The notes under the pieces are model-generated. The model had not been told where the DNA came from and ran no database searches. It saw only the letters and a list, made by a program, of their open reading frames with translations. The position numbers and the translations under genes were made by a program. This document shows, piece by piece, positions 41,700 to 50,648 of a DNA stretch of 64,000 nucleotides. The stretch's first letter is position 1, and every line of letters begins with the position of its first letter. This DNA is from Virgibacillus_O xinjiangensis (GTDB lineage Bacteria; Bacillota; Bacilli; Bacillales; Amphibacillaceae): positions 71,689 through 135,688 of the forward strand of contig NZ_JBHRSA010000058.1 of assembly GCF_042643145.1 (NCBI RefSeq). The letters are read 5' to 3'.

Positions 41700-42491
41700 A
41701 TGGGGAAATTACATGTCCTTTTGAAGAAGGAAGAATTGGATGCCCAAAGGCTGGATGACAGTAAAATCGTGGTAGTGTTTGACATACTTCTTGCCACATC
41801 AACCATTACAGCTGCCCTACATTACGGTGCACGGGAAGTGGTACCTGTGATCGACGGAGCAGCGGCAATGGAAGAAGCAGCACAAAGAGAGAAAGGAGGT
41901 TTTGTTTTAGCTGGTGAGTATCAGGGAGTAACGATTGAGGGGTTTTTAGCTCCATATCCACAAGGGCTGAAACAGAAAGTTGCCGGAAAATCAGTGGTGC
42001 TATCTACTACCAATGGTACGGTTGCTATCCGCAAAGCTGTCGGAGCTAAAATGGTCTATACTGCTTCCATGCTGAATACCCTGGCTGTTGTCCAGCATCT
42101 GCTAGAAAGCCATAAGGATGAAACCATTCTGTTGGTTTGCGCCGGCTCTTCCGGTGAATTCAATATCGAGGACTTCTATGGTGCAGGTTATTTCATTGAT
42201 GCTTTGACGGAAAACTCCAGACAGAACTGGAAGTATACCGATGCCTCTTTTGCAGCGCATGAATTCTACAAAGGAGCTGTAGAAAACGGACGGAAGCTGT
42301 TCCACCAATCAAGCGTAGGGAAGATGATCGGAAAGCATGGGTTTGAAGAGGAAGTCGATTTCGTGCTGCAGAAGGATATCTATCCAATAGCGTCTTATGT
42401 GAACAGTGATCTAGCGGTGATTGCCGAACAAATAAAAGAGGATGGGAGCGAAGTGCATGCAGTCCACGGAAACCAATCATTTAATGATTAA
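41700..42491 (+). CDS. ComB-family protein (2-phosphosulfolactate phosphatase-like)
   Basis: 263 residues; AAAGGTGGGAAAGA upstream. The family pattern is clear: VVVFDILLATSTITAAL near 24-40, LSTTNGTVAIRKA near 99-111, LLVCAGSSGEFNIEDFYGAG near 141-160. In ComB the first motif reads DVLRATST; the Arg is Leu here, and the GERNG-type loop is AGEYQG. The founding enzyme removes phosphate from 2-phosphosulfolactate in coenzyme M synthesis, which makes no sense here. Sitting directly after an acyl-CoA kinase, it may act on a phosphorylated catabolic intermediate, or have lost activity. This is inference. Confidence 0.8.
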   Translation: MGKLHVLLKKEELDAQRLDDSKIVVVFDILLATSTITAALHYGAREVVPVIDGAAAMEEAAQREKGGFVLAGEYQGVTIEGFLAPYPQGLKQKVAGKSVVLSTTNGTVAIRKAVGAKMVYTASMLNTLAVVQHLLESHKDETILLVCAGSSGEFNIEDFYGAGYFIDALTENSRQNWKYTDASFAAHEFYKGAVENGRKLFHQSSVGKMIGKHGFEEEVDFVLQKDIYPIASYVNSDLAVIAEQIKEDGSEVHAVHGNQSFND

Positions 42492-43251
42492 GAAAGAAGA
42501 TGGCATTTTGAGTATTACGTTGAACAGGCCGGATAGCTTGAATGCTTTCAGCACCGAGATGATCTCAGGGATCTCGGATGCCATCCGTGAAGCAAAAACG
42601 GATGATACCGTACGTGCGGTTACCATCGCAGGTGCAGGCCGCGCCTTCAGTGCGGGTGGAGATGTGAAACGGATGGGCAGTAATACTCCAATGGACACCT
42701 ATGCCCATCTTGGAAATCTAAACAACTTGATTCTGTCCATGAAGGAATTGGAGAAGCCGATCATAGCGGTCGTTCATGGCTATGCGGCAGGTGCCGGTTT
42801 CAATCTGGCGATGGCATGTGATTTGATTCTCGCGGAAGATGATACCAGATTCATCATGAGCTTTTCAAAAGTAGGATTGATTTCAGACGGAGGTGGACTG
42901 TACTTCCTAACCAGACAGATTGGTCCGTACCGGGCAAAGGAATTGATGTTTAATGCGGAGCCGATTACTGCCGAGGAGGCGTATCATCTGGGCATTGTCA
43001 ATCACGTGTATCCTGCAGGGGAGCTGAAGGAAAAAGCCGACAATTTTGTCCGGCGAATAGCGGAAGGGCCTTCTACTGCTTATGGGTTCATTAAGAAAAT
43101 TGCAGACAAAGCATTGACATCCAACCTTGAAGAAATCCTTGAACAGGAGAGGATCACCCAGGCTACTGTCGCCACTTCTGCAGAGCACCGGGAGGGGGTG
43201 CAGGCATTCAAAGAGAAACGGCAACCGGATTTCAAAAGAAGCGGACAGTAA
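42457..43251 (+). CDS. Crotonase-family enoyl-CoA isomerase (PaaG-like)
   Basis: 264 residues from ATG 42457, overlapping the previous gene by 35 bp; ATG 42442 and 42485 are alternatives. Crotonase fold with the oxyanion segment FSAGGDVKRM near 67-76. The two hydratase glutamates are replaced: GAGFNLAMACD (Asn) near 111-121 and FSKVGLISDGGGLYFL near 135-150, in which the Asp of PaaG-like isomerases is kept. So double-bond isomerisation rather than hydration is expected. Confidence 0.85.
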   Translation: MQSTETNHLMIKKEDGILSITLNRPDSLNAFSTEMISGISDAIREAKTDDTVRAVTIAGAGRAFSAGGDVKRMGSNTPMDTYAHLGNLNNLILSMKELEKPIIAVVHGYAAGAGFNLAMACDLILAEDDTRFIMSFSKVGLISDGGGLYFLTRQIGPYRAKELMFNAEPITAEEAYHLGIVNHVYPAGELKEKADNFVRRIAEGPSTAYGFIKKIADKALTSNLEEILEQERITQATVATSAEHREGVQAFKEKRQPDFKRSGQ

Positions 43252-43292
43252 GATGGCAGATATTTGACTCATAATCAAGGGAGAGTGAATAC

Positions 43293-44963
43293 ATGTTAAC
43301 CCGTCATTATGACTATTGGCCGAAACTATCTAAGTCACTGACCATTCCAGAAACACCTCTCTATGACAATCTGGCTGTCAGTGCCAGCAGGTATCCGGAC
43401 CACCAAGCCATCTATTATTATGGAAATGAAATCAGTTACCGGCAGCTAGAGCGTGAGGTAGATTCACTTGCCGGCTATTTGCAGGCAGAACTCGGGGTGT
43501 CCAAAGGGGAAAAAGTGCTGTTGTATATGCAGAACTCCCCCCAATTCGTCATTGGCTTTTATGCCATTTTGAAAGCCGGTGGAGCAGTAGTCCCGATTAA
43601 CCCTATGTTGACAGCAGACGAGCTTGAATTTTATGTGAAGGATTGCAAGATCGTAAATGCATTGGTTGGTCAGGAACTTTATGGGAAAGTGGCTCCGCTG
43701 CTTAAGAGTACTTCCTTGGAAAATCTGATTATCGCTGCCTATTCTGATTATGCTGGCGAGAGTTTTCCATTGGAAGTGCCGGAAGAGGTGAAACAGCCGC
43801 GGACCAACTTTGATTCTCCCCGCCATTACTACTGGGAGGATTGTGTAAGGGCCGCAGATGCTCCACAAGAATTGGGAATGAAAGCGGATGATTTAGCTGT
43901 ACTGCCATACACATCCGGCACTACTGGCTTGCCTAAGGGGTGCATGCATACGAACAGTACGGTCCAGGCCAACACAGTGGGAGCAGCAAACTGGGCAGGA
44001 GCATCCGCAAACAATATCCACTTGGCCACCCTGCCATTCTTTCACGTTACAGGTATGGTCCATAGTATGCATATGCCCATCTACACAGGCGGAACGATGG
44101 TCATTATGACTAGGTGGGACAGAAAGACAGCAGTTGAATTGATCGACAATCAGCGCTGCACGAATTGGGTAGCCATCAGCACAATGATCATCGATTTCTT
44201 GGCTAATCCACAGCTGAAAGCAGAACAGCTCTCCTCCCTGCTATCAATATCCGGGGGCGGGGCGGCACTGCCGGAAGCGGTTGGAGAACAGCTCTATCAA
44301 TTGACTGGGCTTAAATTTGTAGAAGGATACGGCCTGTCAGAAACCATTGCACAAACGCATTTCAACCCAGCAGATCGACCAAAGATGCAGTGTCTGGGCA
44401 TTCCTTCCTTTGATGTGGACGCAAGAATTATCGATCCGGCGACACAGAAGGAACTAGGTGTCGGAGAAGTGGGCGAAATCATTGTGAATGGACCACAGAT
44501 CATGACGGGTTATTACAATCGGCAGGAAGAAAATGAAAACGCTTTTATAAAACTGGATGGAAAACGGTTTTTCCGTACAGGCGATATTGGCAGGTATGAT
44601 GAGGAAGGCTATTTCTTCATGGTCGATCGGGTAAAACGGATGATCAATACATCCGGGTATAAAGTATGGCCGACAGAAGTTGAATCTTTCCTCTATAAAC
44701 ATCCTGCCGTCCAGCAGGCATGTGTCGTCGGGATACCTGATGCGAAAAAGGGGGAAACCGTAAAAGCTTTCATCATCCTCAAACAGAATGAGAAAGAAAA
44801 GGTTACAGAAGAGGAAATCATCGAATGGAGCAAGCAGCATATGGCAGCTTACAAGTATCCGCGGGAAGTCGAGTTCTTAGATTCACTGCCAACAACCAGC
44901 AGTGGGAAGATTTTGTGGAGAAAACTGCAGGAAAAAGAATGGGAAAAGTCTGAGTTGAAATAA
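43293..44963 (+). CDS. AMP-forming acyl-CoA ligase
   Basis: 556 residues; AAGGGAGAGTG upstream. LPYTSGTTGLPKGCMHTN near 205-222, GGGAALPEAVG near 323, GYGLSETIAQTH near 345-356, FRTGDIGRYDEEGYF near 427-441, DRVKRMINTSGYKVWP and the catalytic Lys in TTSSGKILWRKL near 535. A third ligase type, not a close paralogue of 25653/31748. Last enzyme gene before the Liv transporter, suggesting it activates the acid that transporter brings in. Confidence 0.92.
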   Translation: MLTRHYDYWPKLSKSLTIPETPLYDNLAVSASRYPDHQAIYYYGNEISYRQLEREVDSLAGYLQAELGVSKGEKVLLYMQNSPQFVIGFYAILKAGGAVVPINPMLTADELEFYVKDCKIVNALVGQELYGKVAPLLKSTSLENLIIAAYSDYAGESFPLEVPEEVKQPRTNFDSPRHYYWEDCVRAADAPQELGMKADDLAVLPYTSGTTGLPKGCMHTNSTVQANTVGAANWAGASANNIHLATLPFFHVTGMVHSMHMPIYTGGTMVIMTRWDRKTAVELIDNQRCTNWVAISTMIIDFLANPQLKAEQLSSLLSISGGGAALPEAVGEQLYQLTGLKFVEGYGLSETIAQTHFNPADRPKMQCLGIPSFDVDARIIDPATQKELGVGEVGEIIVNGPQIMTGYYNRQEENENAFIKLDGKRFFRTGDIGRYDEEGYFFMVDRVKRMINTSGYKVWPTEVESFLYKHPAVQQACVVGIPDAKKGETVKAFIILKQNEKEKVTEEEIIEWSKQHMAAYKYPREVEFLDSLPTTSSGKILWRKLQEKEWEKSELK

Positions 44964-44969
44964 TTGCCA

Positions 44970-45004
44970 CTGGGAGCTGCAGGTGACATTCCTTCCGCTC
45001 CCAG
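44970..45004 (+). promoter_or_regulatory. Intercistronic hairpin between ligase and liv genes
   Basis: CTGGGAGC and GCTCCCAG are perfect 8-bp arms with a 19-nt loop, with no T tract after them. It may stabilise or attenuate the transcript entering the transporter genes rather than terminate it. Confidence 0.5.
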
Positions 45005-45037
45005 GCTGAATAACTTTTACGGAAAGGGGAGGAAAAA

Positions 45038-45901
45038 GTGGATATATTTCTGCAGCAGATCTTTAATGGTTTGACCGTTGGCAGTGTTTACAGCTTGGTA
45101 GCTTTGGGATTGACCCTTGTATACGGAATCTTGCACATTCCTAATTTTGCCCATGGTGCCTTATACATGCTTGGAGGTTATATAACATTGACCATGATGG
45201 TCTACCTAGGCATGAATTACTGGATGGCCATCCTGGTCTCTATCCTGGTTGTCGGCCTGACAAGCGTTTTGATGGAACGATTGGTCTTTCATCCATTACG
45301 TCACTCTACGCCAATTCAGCACAAGGTTGCAGCAATCGGTGTTCTGTTGTTCTTGGAAGCATTGGCACAATTGGTCTGGGGAGCTGATTTCCGGCAGATG
45401 CCGACTCCATATGGGGGTGTCATCAACTTTGCTGGACTGACGTTTACCGGACAGCGACTTCTGATCGTAGTAGCGGCCGTCTTAGTGATGGTGCTTCTTT
45501 ACCTGTTCTTGAAGAAGACATTTACCGGTGCCACCATTGTCGCCATGGCACAGAACAGGGAAGGGGCTTCACTAGTAGGTGTGAATACCAACAGGGTAGC
45601 CATTCTTACCTTCTTCATTGCAGGAACCTTGGCTGCCATCGGCGCTTCGCTGTCGTCACCTATCAACCTCGTATTTCCTGGGATGGGGCATCTTGTCATA
45701 CTCAAAGCTTTCGTCATCATCATTATTGGTGGAATGGGTAGCATTCCTGGTGCCATTCTCGGCGGCTATATTCTCGGTTTCAGTGAAAGTATCGGAGCTA
45801 CCTATATTTCTAGTGATTATAAGGATATTATTGCTTTTGTCCTGCTTGTTGCAATCCTGTCCATCAAGCCACAGGGAATCTTTGCTAAAGGGGGAGTGTA
45901 A
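45038..45901 (+). CDS. Branched-chain amino acid-type ABC transporter permease (LivH)
   Basis: 287 residues from GTG 45038, AAAGGGGAGGAAAAA upstream. Eight or so membrane helices with LivH marks: GLTVGSVYSLVALGLTLVYG near 10-29, NFAHGALYMLGGY near 36-48, and GGMGSIPGAILGGYILG near 232-248. Inner-membrane channel subunit pairing with LivM. In catabolic clusters Liv-type systems often import aromatic or aliphatic acids rather than amino acids, which is the likely role here. Confidence 0.93.
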   Translation: MDIFLQQIFNGLTVGSVYSLVALGLTLVYGILHIPNFAHGALYMLGGYITLTMMVYLGMNYWMAILVSILVVGLTSVLMERLVFHPLRHSTPIQHKVAAIGVLLFLEALAQLVWGADFRQMPTPYGGVINFAGLTFTGQRLLIVVAAVLVMVLLYLFLKKTFTGATIVAMAQNREGASLVGVNTNRVAILTFFIAGTLAAIGASLSSPINLVFPGMGHLVILKAFVIIIIGGMGSIPGAILGGYILGFSESIGATYISSDYKDIIAFVLLVAILSIKPQGIFAKGGV

Positions 45902-46897
45902 GTGAAATATATTCTGGATAAGAAAGGACTTCTTGTAGTCCTGATCGCTCTAGCCCTCCTCTTTCCTTTAGTAGTACCGAACCAGTACTATATCCATATT
46001 CTTACATTGGCCTTCATCTGGACGATAGCCGTTTATGGGTTGAACCTGTTATCCGGGTTTACAGGATATCTGTCACTGGCACACGCGGGGTTTTTCGCCA
46101 TCGGTGCGTACTCGCTTGGACTGTTGACCGTAAAAGCGGGGATGGGATTCTGGCCGGCATTTTTCCTTGCTCCTCTCATTACCAGTGTCATCGGCTTCTT
46201 CATCGGAATGGCTGCTCTCCGCACGAAGGAACATTTCTTTGCCATCTATACCCTTTGTGTCGGTTATATCATCTACCTGGTCATAGATAAATGGGACAGC
46301 CTGACGGAAGGAGTGAGGGGGCTGATGGGAATTCCGGCACCAGGAAATATCGGTCCGATTTCCCTTTCCAGTCCATTGGCCCAATATTACTTTGTGTTTG
46401 CTGTTTTGCTTCTCGTCATTTTGGTGGTGTATAGGATTGTCCATTCCTTGACAGGGAGGTCTTATATCGCTATTCGCAACAGCGAGCAGTTGGCACAATC
46501 ATTGGGAATCTCACCGATAAAAAATAAGATGGCTTCTTTTGTCCTTTCTACTTTCTTTGCAGGTGTGGCAGGCGCGTTATATGCAAGCTTCATCCGTTTC
46601 ATCGGTCCAGAAATTGCCTATACGACGATCACCTTTGATTTGCTTACGTATATGATTGTCGGCGGTATTGGAACTTTATCAGGCCCGTTGATCGGCACAC
46701 TTCTGATCGTCTGGCTATCCCAGAATCTGCAGTTTCTCCAAGATTATCGGATGCTTATCTTTGGTCCACTGCTGACTCTGTTGATCATATTCTCACCAGG
46801 CGGGATTGTTGGTGCTTTCCGGAATTGGCAGTTCAACAGGCAGGAGAAGAAACGGTTATATACCGCAAGTCTGAAAAAACAGGCACAGGAGGGGTGA
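45902..46897 (+). CDS. Branched-chain amino acid-type ABC transporter permease (LivM)
   Basis: 331 residues from GTG 45902, starting at the base after the livH stop; AAAGGGGGAGTGTAA lies upstream within livH. Nine to ten helices; GLNLLSGFTGYLSLAHAGFFAIGAY near 47-71 and GGIGTLSGPLIG near 258-269 are LivM signatures. A basic C-terminal tail (NRQEKKRLY) faces the cytosol. Second channel subunit. Confidence 0.93.
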   Translation: MKYILDKKGLLVVLIALALLFPLVVPNQYYIHILTLAFIWTIAVYGLNLLSGFTGYLSLAHAGFFAIGAYSLGLLTVKAGMGFWPAFFLAPLITSVIGFFIGMAALRTKEHFFAIYTLCVGYIIYLVIDKWDSLTEGVRGLMGIPAPGNIGPISLSSPLAQYYFVFAVLLLVILVVYRIVHSLTGRSYIAIRNSEQLAQSLGISPIKNKMASFVLSTFFAGVAGALYASFIRFIGPEIAYTTITFDLLTYMIVGGIGTLSGPLIGTLLIVWLSQNLQFLQDYRMLIFGPLLTLLIIFSPGGIVGAFRNWQFNRQEKKRLYTASLKKQAQEG

Positions 46898-46901
46898 TGC
46901 G

Positions 46902-47666
46902 ATGTACTTGGAAACAAGGAATCTGACAAAGAGGTTCGGTGGACTCACAGCAATCAGTGGAGTAGATTTTGGAATCGAAAGAGGGAAAGTGAATGCGATC
47001 ATTGGTCCGAACGGTGCAGGAAAATCAACATTCTTTCACTTGATTACGGGCATCCACCGCCCAAGTGAGGGAGAAGTCCTTTTCAAAGGGAAGGATATTT
47101 CAAAGCTGCCTCCTAATAAAATTGCAGAATTGGGGGTAGCTCGCACCTTCCAGACTACCAATCTATTTGAAAGAGCGACCGTGTTTGAAAATGTGGTAGT
47201 AGGCCACCGGCTCCGCACAAGGTCTAATCTGTTCGATGCTGTGTTCCGTACGAAGCGGCTGAAGGAAGAAGAGGAAAAATGTAAGGAAAAAGCTTTGAAG
47301 GTGCTGGATTTTGCTGGCCTCTCCGCAATTACGGATCGAGTAGTCACCAATATTTCTCAGGAAGAGAAGAAACGAGTGGCTTTCGCGCTTGCTTTGGCAA
47401 CCGATCCTGAAGTGATTTTTCTTGATGAGCCTACTGCAGGGGTCAATCCCGATGAGACGGAAGAGCTTTCCCTGCTGATTGAGAAAATGGCGCAGAAGGG
47501 CATTACCGTATGCCTGATTGAACACAAGATGAAAATGATCATGAATATGGCAGACAAAATAATGGTGCTGAATTATGGCGAGAAGATTGCTGAAGGCACA
47601 CCAGAGGAAATCAACAATAATGATGAAGTCATCAAGGCGTATCTAGGGGGAGATGCCAGTGCTTGA
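46902..47666 (+). CDS. ABC transporter ATP-binding protein (LivG) with altered signature motif
   Basis: 254 residues; AGGAGGGGTGATGCG upstream. Walker A GPNGAGKST near 36-44, Walker B VIFLDEP near 171-177, H-loop EHKMKM near 207-212. The C-loop, normally S-[YG]-G-x-Q in LivG, reads ISQEEKKR near 150-157, so the glycine and glutamine are missing. The LivG C-terminal extension VLNYGEKIAEGTPEEI is normal. Possibly an asymmetric ATPase dimer with LivF, whose signature is intact. The gene overlaps livF by 14 bp. Confidence 0.9.
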   Translation: MYLETRNLTKRFGGLTAISGVDFGIERGKVNAIIGPNGAGKSTFFHLITGIHRPSEGEVLFKGKDISKLPPNKIAELGVARTFQTTNLFERATVFENVVVGHRLRTRSNLFDAVFRTKRLKEEEEKCKEKALKVLDFAGLSAITDRVVTNISQEEKKRVAFALALATDPEVIFLDEPTAGVNPDETEELSLLIEKMAQKGITVCLIEHKMKMIMNMADKIMVLNYGEKIAEGTPEEINNNDEVIKAYLGGDASA

Positions 47667-48366
47667 TTTGAAGCAGGTGACCGTGAACTATGGCAATTTT
47701 TCTGCTGTCCAGCAGGCAGAGATATCCGTAGAAAAAGGAGAAATTGTTGTACTGCTTGGAGCAAACGGCGCCGGCAAGAGTACAACCTTCCAGGCAATCA
47801 GCGGCTTGGTTAAACCTTCAGAAGGGGAGATCCTGTTCAAAGGAAATCAAATCAGTGGTAAATCTCCTGATAAGATTGTCCAGATGGGAATCGTTCAATG
47901 TGCGGAAGACCGCAAACTGTTTCCACAGATGAGCGTAGAACAGAATCTGATAATGGGAGCCTATGTCCACCGGAAAAATAGGAAATTGATCAAGCAGACC
48001 TTGAGAGAGGTTTACGACTTGTTTCCCATATTGTATGACAAGCGTGGGGAATTTGCCGGCTCTTTAAGTGGTGGGCAGCAGCAGATGCTGGCAATCGGCA
48101 GAGCACTGATGGCCAAGCCGGATCTGATGCTCCTCGATGAACCTTCCATCGGTCTGGCTCCCTTGATTGTTGAACAGATGTTTGAAAGCATCCAGCATAT
48201 CAACAAAGAGGGAACTACCATTCTTCTCGCGGAACAGAATGCCAATGCTGCCTTGAGTATTGCGGATAAAGGATATGTCTATGAAAATGGCCGGATTGTG
48301 GTAGAAGGAAAATCGGAGGAACTTTTCGCCAATGAGGAAGTCCGGAAAGCATACGTTGGTGCTTAA
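47653..48366 (+). CDS. ABC transporter ATP-binding protein (LivF)
   Basis: 237 residues from ATG 47653, inside the end of livG (AGGGGGAG upstream). Walker A GANGAGKST near 36-44, canonical signature LSGGQQQ near 137-143, Walker B LMLLDEPSIGLAP near 157-169 and the H-loop in LLAEQNANAA. Forms the ATPase pair with LivG. Confidence 0.94.
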   Translation: MPVLDLKQVTVNYGNFSAVQQAEISVEKGEIVVLLGANGAGKSTTFQAISGLVKPSEGEILFKGNQISGKSPDKIVQMGIVQCAEDRKLFPQMSVEQNLIMGAYVHRKNRKLIKQTLREVYDLFPILYDKRGEFAGSLSGGQQQMLAIGRALMAKPDLMLLDEPSIGLAPLIVEQMFESIQHINKEGTTILLAEQNANAALSIADKGYVYENGRIVVEGKSEELFANEEVRKAYVGA

Positions 48367-48411
48367 AAGCGGGAGATGCCAAGCAGATCTATAAAATCAG
48401 GAGGGATATGG

Positions 48412-49605
48412 ATGAAACGTGCTGGAATGGTATTCATGTTGGGACTATTGCTGTCATTGCTGGCAGCCTGTATTGATTCAGCCGGGAATACGGGCGAAGG
48501 GGCAGAATCAGGAGATAATAATGGCGAGAATATTGTAAATATCGGTTATAGCGGACCGTTAAGCGGTGCTGCAGCCTATTATGGAGAGAACACACTAAAT
48601 GGTCTCGAGCTGGCAGTAGAGGAAATCAATGAAGAAGGCTTTGAAGTGGGAGGAGAAACATACAAGCTGAATGTAGTAGCCTTGGATGATAAGTATTTGC
48701 CGAATGAGACGGCTGCCAATGCCCGTAGAATGGTACAGGAAGATGATACGCCGATTATTTTTACTCCCCATAGCGGTGGAATCTCCGCCCTGCAGGTGTT
48801 CAATGAGCAGGAGAAGTTCCTGATCGGTGCGTATTCCAGTGAACCGGCTATTACGGAAGCAGGAAACTCACTGACTGTACGCATTCCGCCAAGCTATGAC
48901 GGCTATTTGGAGCCATTTACAAAATACTCCATGGAGCGTTTCGGAAATAAACTGGCAGCCATTCCTCCAGTCACCCAGTATGGAAAGGATTGGGCTGAAG
49001 CTCTGCTTCCGCATTGGAAAAGCGAAGGGGGAGAAGTGGTATATGAATCTTCCGTGGATTTCTCCAAGGATACCGATTTCTTCACTCTCTTGACAAATGC
49101 ATTAGAAGAAGATCCTGATGTCCTGTTTATTGGCGGACCATCCGAGCCAACGGCCAAAGTAGCACAGCAAGCAAGAGATTTGGGGTTTGAAGGCGGTTTT
49201 ATGATCATGGACCAGGCGAAATTGGATGAAATGAAAAATGTGACGGAAAATGATTCCTATGAGCCGTTTGAAGGTGCTATTGGTACCATGCCGCTAGTGA
49301 ACGCAGATTATCCGGGTGTACCAGCTTTCGTCGAAAAGTACCAGGAGGAATATGGGAAAGATCCTGGTTCAGAAGCCGGCTTCCATTATGTTGCCATGTA
49401 TATCTTCGTGGAAGCGATGAAAGCTGCAGGCAATGTGGAAGATGCTGAAGTAATTCGAGAGCATATCCAGGAAGGCTTGGATAACTTGCCGGAGGAGAAA
49501 AAAGTTTACGTAATCCCGTCCATCGGTGAGGATGGAGGTTTTGAGATTAACACGAGGTACGGGTCGGTAGAAGACGGAGAAATCGTCCCTTACACAGGTG
49601 AATAA
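48412..49605 (+). CDS. ABC transporter substrate-binding lipoprotein (LivJ/K type)
   Basis: 397 residues from ATG 48412 (ATCAGGAGGGATATGG upstream); an in-frame ATG at 48376 has no such site and would bury the signal. Signal peptide with lipobox SLLAAC, Cys20. Periplasmic-binding-protein type I fold: NIGYSGPLSGAAAYYGENTLNGLELAVEEIN near 43-73 is the LivJ/K signature, PPVTQYGKDWAEALLPHW near 185-202 follows. Binds the ligand for the LivHMGF system; acidic surface (many Glu/Asp) suits a halotolerant host. Confidence 0.93.
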   Translation: MKRAGMVFMLGLLLSLLAACIDSAGNTGEGAESGDNNGENIVNIGYSGPLSGAAAYYGENTLNGLELAVEEINEEGFEVGGETYKLNVVALDDKYLPNETAANARRMVQEDDTPIIFTPHSGGISALQVFNEQEKFLIGAYSSEPAITEAGNSLTVRIPPSYDGYLEPFTKYSMERFGNKLAAIPPVTQYGKDWAEALLPHWKSEGGEVVYESSVDFSKDTDFFTLLTNALEEDPDVLFIGGPSEPTAKVAQQARDLGFEGGFMIMDQAKLDEMKNVTENDSYEPFEGAIGTMPLVNADYPGVPAFVEKYQEEYGKDPGSEAGFHYVAMYIFVEAMKAAGNVEDAEVIREHIQEGLDNLPEEKKVYVIPSIGEDGGFEINTRYGSVEDGEIVPYTGE

Positions 49606-49622
49606 TAAAGGAGGAAGACTGA

Positions 49623-50636
49623 ATGACGAATACCAATCGTTGTATATTACTGGCCAGCCGGCCGGAAGGTATGCCTGATGAGGGAAATTTTGAGCTGGTT
49701 GAAGAGGGTGTACCTGAGCCCGCAGATGGAGAACTGCTGATCCAAACCATTTATTTGTCTGTGGATCCCTATATGCGAGGGAGAATGACGGGGGTAAGGA
49801 CATATATTTCTCCGTTTGACACAGGGAAAGTGTTGACAGGCGGAGTTGTCGGCAAGGTGGTGGTTTCCAGGAATCCAAACTTTGAGAAAGGCGAAATGGT
49901 GACAGGGAATTTGCCATGGGCCGATTATTCTTTGTCTGATGGAAAATATCTACGGAAATTGGACCCCGAGGCAGCCCCTGTTTCAACGGCATTGGGCATT
50001 GCGGGTATGCCTGGGCTCACTGCCTATTTTGGCCTGTTGGACATTGGAAAGCCGCAGCCGGGGGAAACGGTGGTCATCTCCGGTGCAGCGGGTGCTGTAG
50101 GTACGGTCGCAGGACAAATCGCCAAGCTGTACGGATGCAGGGTGATCGGTATTGCAGGTTCCGAGAAGAAAACTTCTTACCTTCAACAGGAATTGGGATT
50201 TGATGCAGTGATCAATTACCGTACGGAGAATATGAAAGAGGCTGTGAAGCAGCATTGCCCGGATGGGGTGGATATTTATTTTGATAATGTGGGCGGCCCC
50301 ATCTCCGATATGGTAATGAAAAGAATCAACTATAAGGCAAGGATCATTCTCTGTGGGCAGATTTCCCAGTATAATTTGAAGCAGCCAGAGCAAGGCCCCC
50401 GCCTTCAAGGCCAGCTGATCCAGCGAAGTGCTCTGATGCAGGGATTCATTGTATCTGATTATGCAGACCGGCATGCGGAAGGAATCAAGCAGCTCGGACA
50501 ATGGCTGAAGGATGGTAAGCTGCAGTACAGGGAAAATGTTGTAAACGGATTAGAAAACGCTCCTCAGGCCTTTATCGGTCTATTTCATGGAGAGAACCTC
50601 GGTAAACAACTGGTGAAAGTTGCAGACGAGCAATAA
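49623..50636 (+). CDS. Zinc-independent medium-chain NADP-dependent oxidoreductase (CurA/PTGR-like)
   Basis: 337 residues; AAAGGAGGAAGACTG upstream. MDR superfamily protein of the leukotriene B4 dehydrogenase group: YLSVDPYMRGRM near 41-52, GMPGLTAYFGLLDIGKPQPGE near 126-146, AAGAVGTVAGQIAKLYG near 152-168, and YFDNVGG near 219-225. No catalytic zinc ligands. The family reduces the C=C bond of 2-enones and enoyl thioesters with NADPH. It is joined to the Liv operon by an 17-bp gap, so it likely handles an unsaturated substrate or intermediate. Confidence 0.9.
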   Translation: MTNTNRCILLASRPEGMPDEGNFELVEEGVPEPADGELLIQTIYLSVDPYMRGRMTGVRTYISPFDTGKVLTGGVVGKVVVSRNPNFEKGEMVTGNLPWADYSLSDGKYLRKLDPEAAPVSTALGIAGMPGLTAYFGLLDIGKPQPGETVVISGAAGAVGTVAGQIAKLYGCRVIGIAGSEKKTSYLQQELGFDAVINYRTENMKEAVKQHCPDGVDIYFDNVGGPISDMVMKRINYKARIILCGQISQYNLKQPEQGPRLQGQLIQRSALMQGFIVSDYADRHAEGIKQLGQWLKDGKLQYRENVVNGLENAPQAFIGLFHGENLGKQLVKVADEQ

Positions 50637-50648
50637 GGAGGGTGGGCG

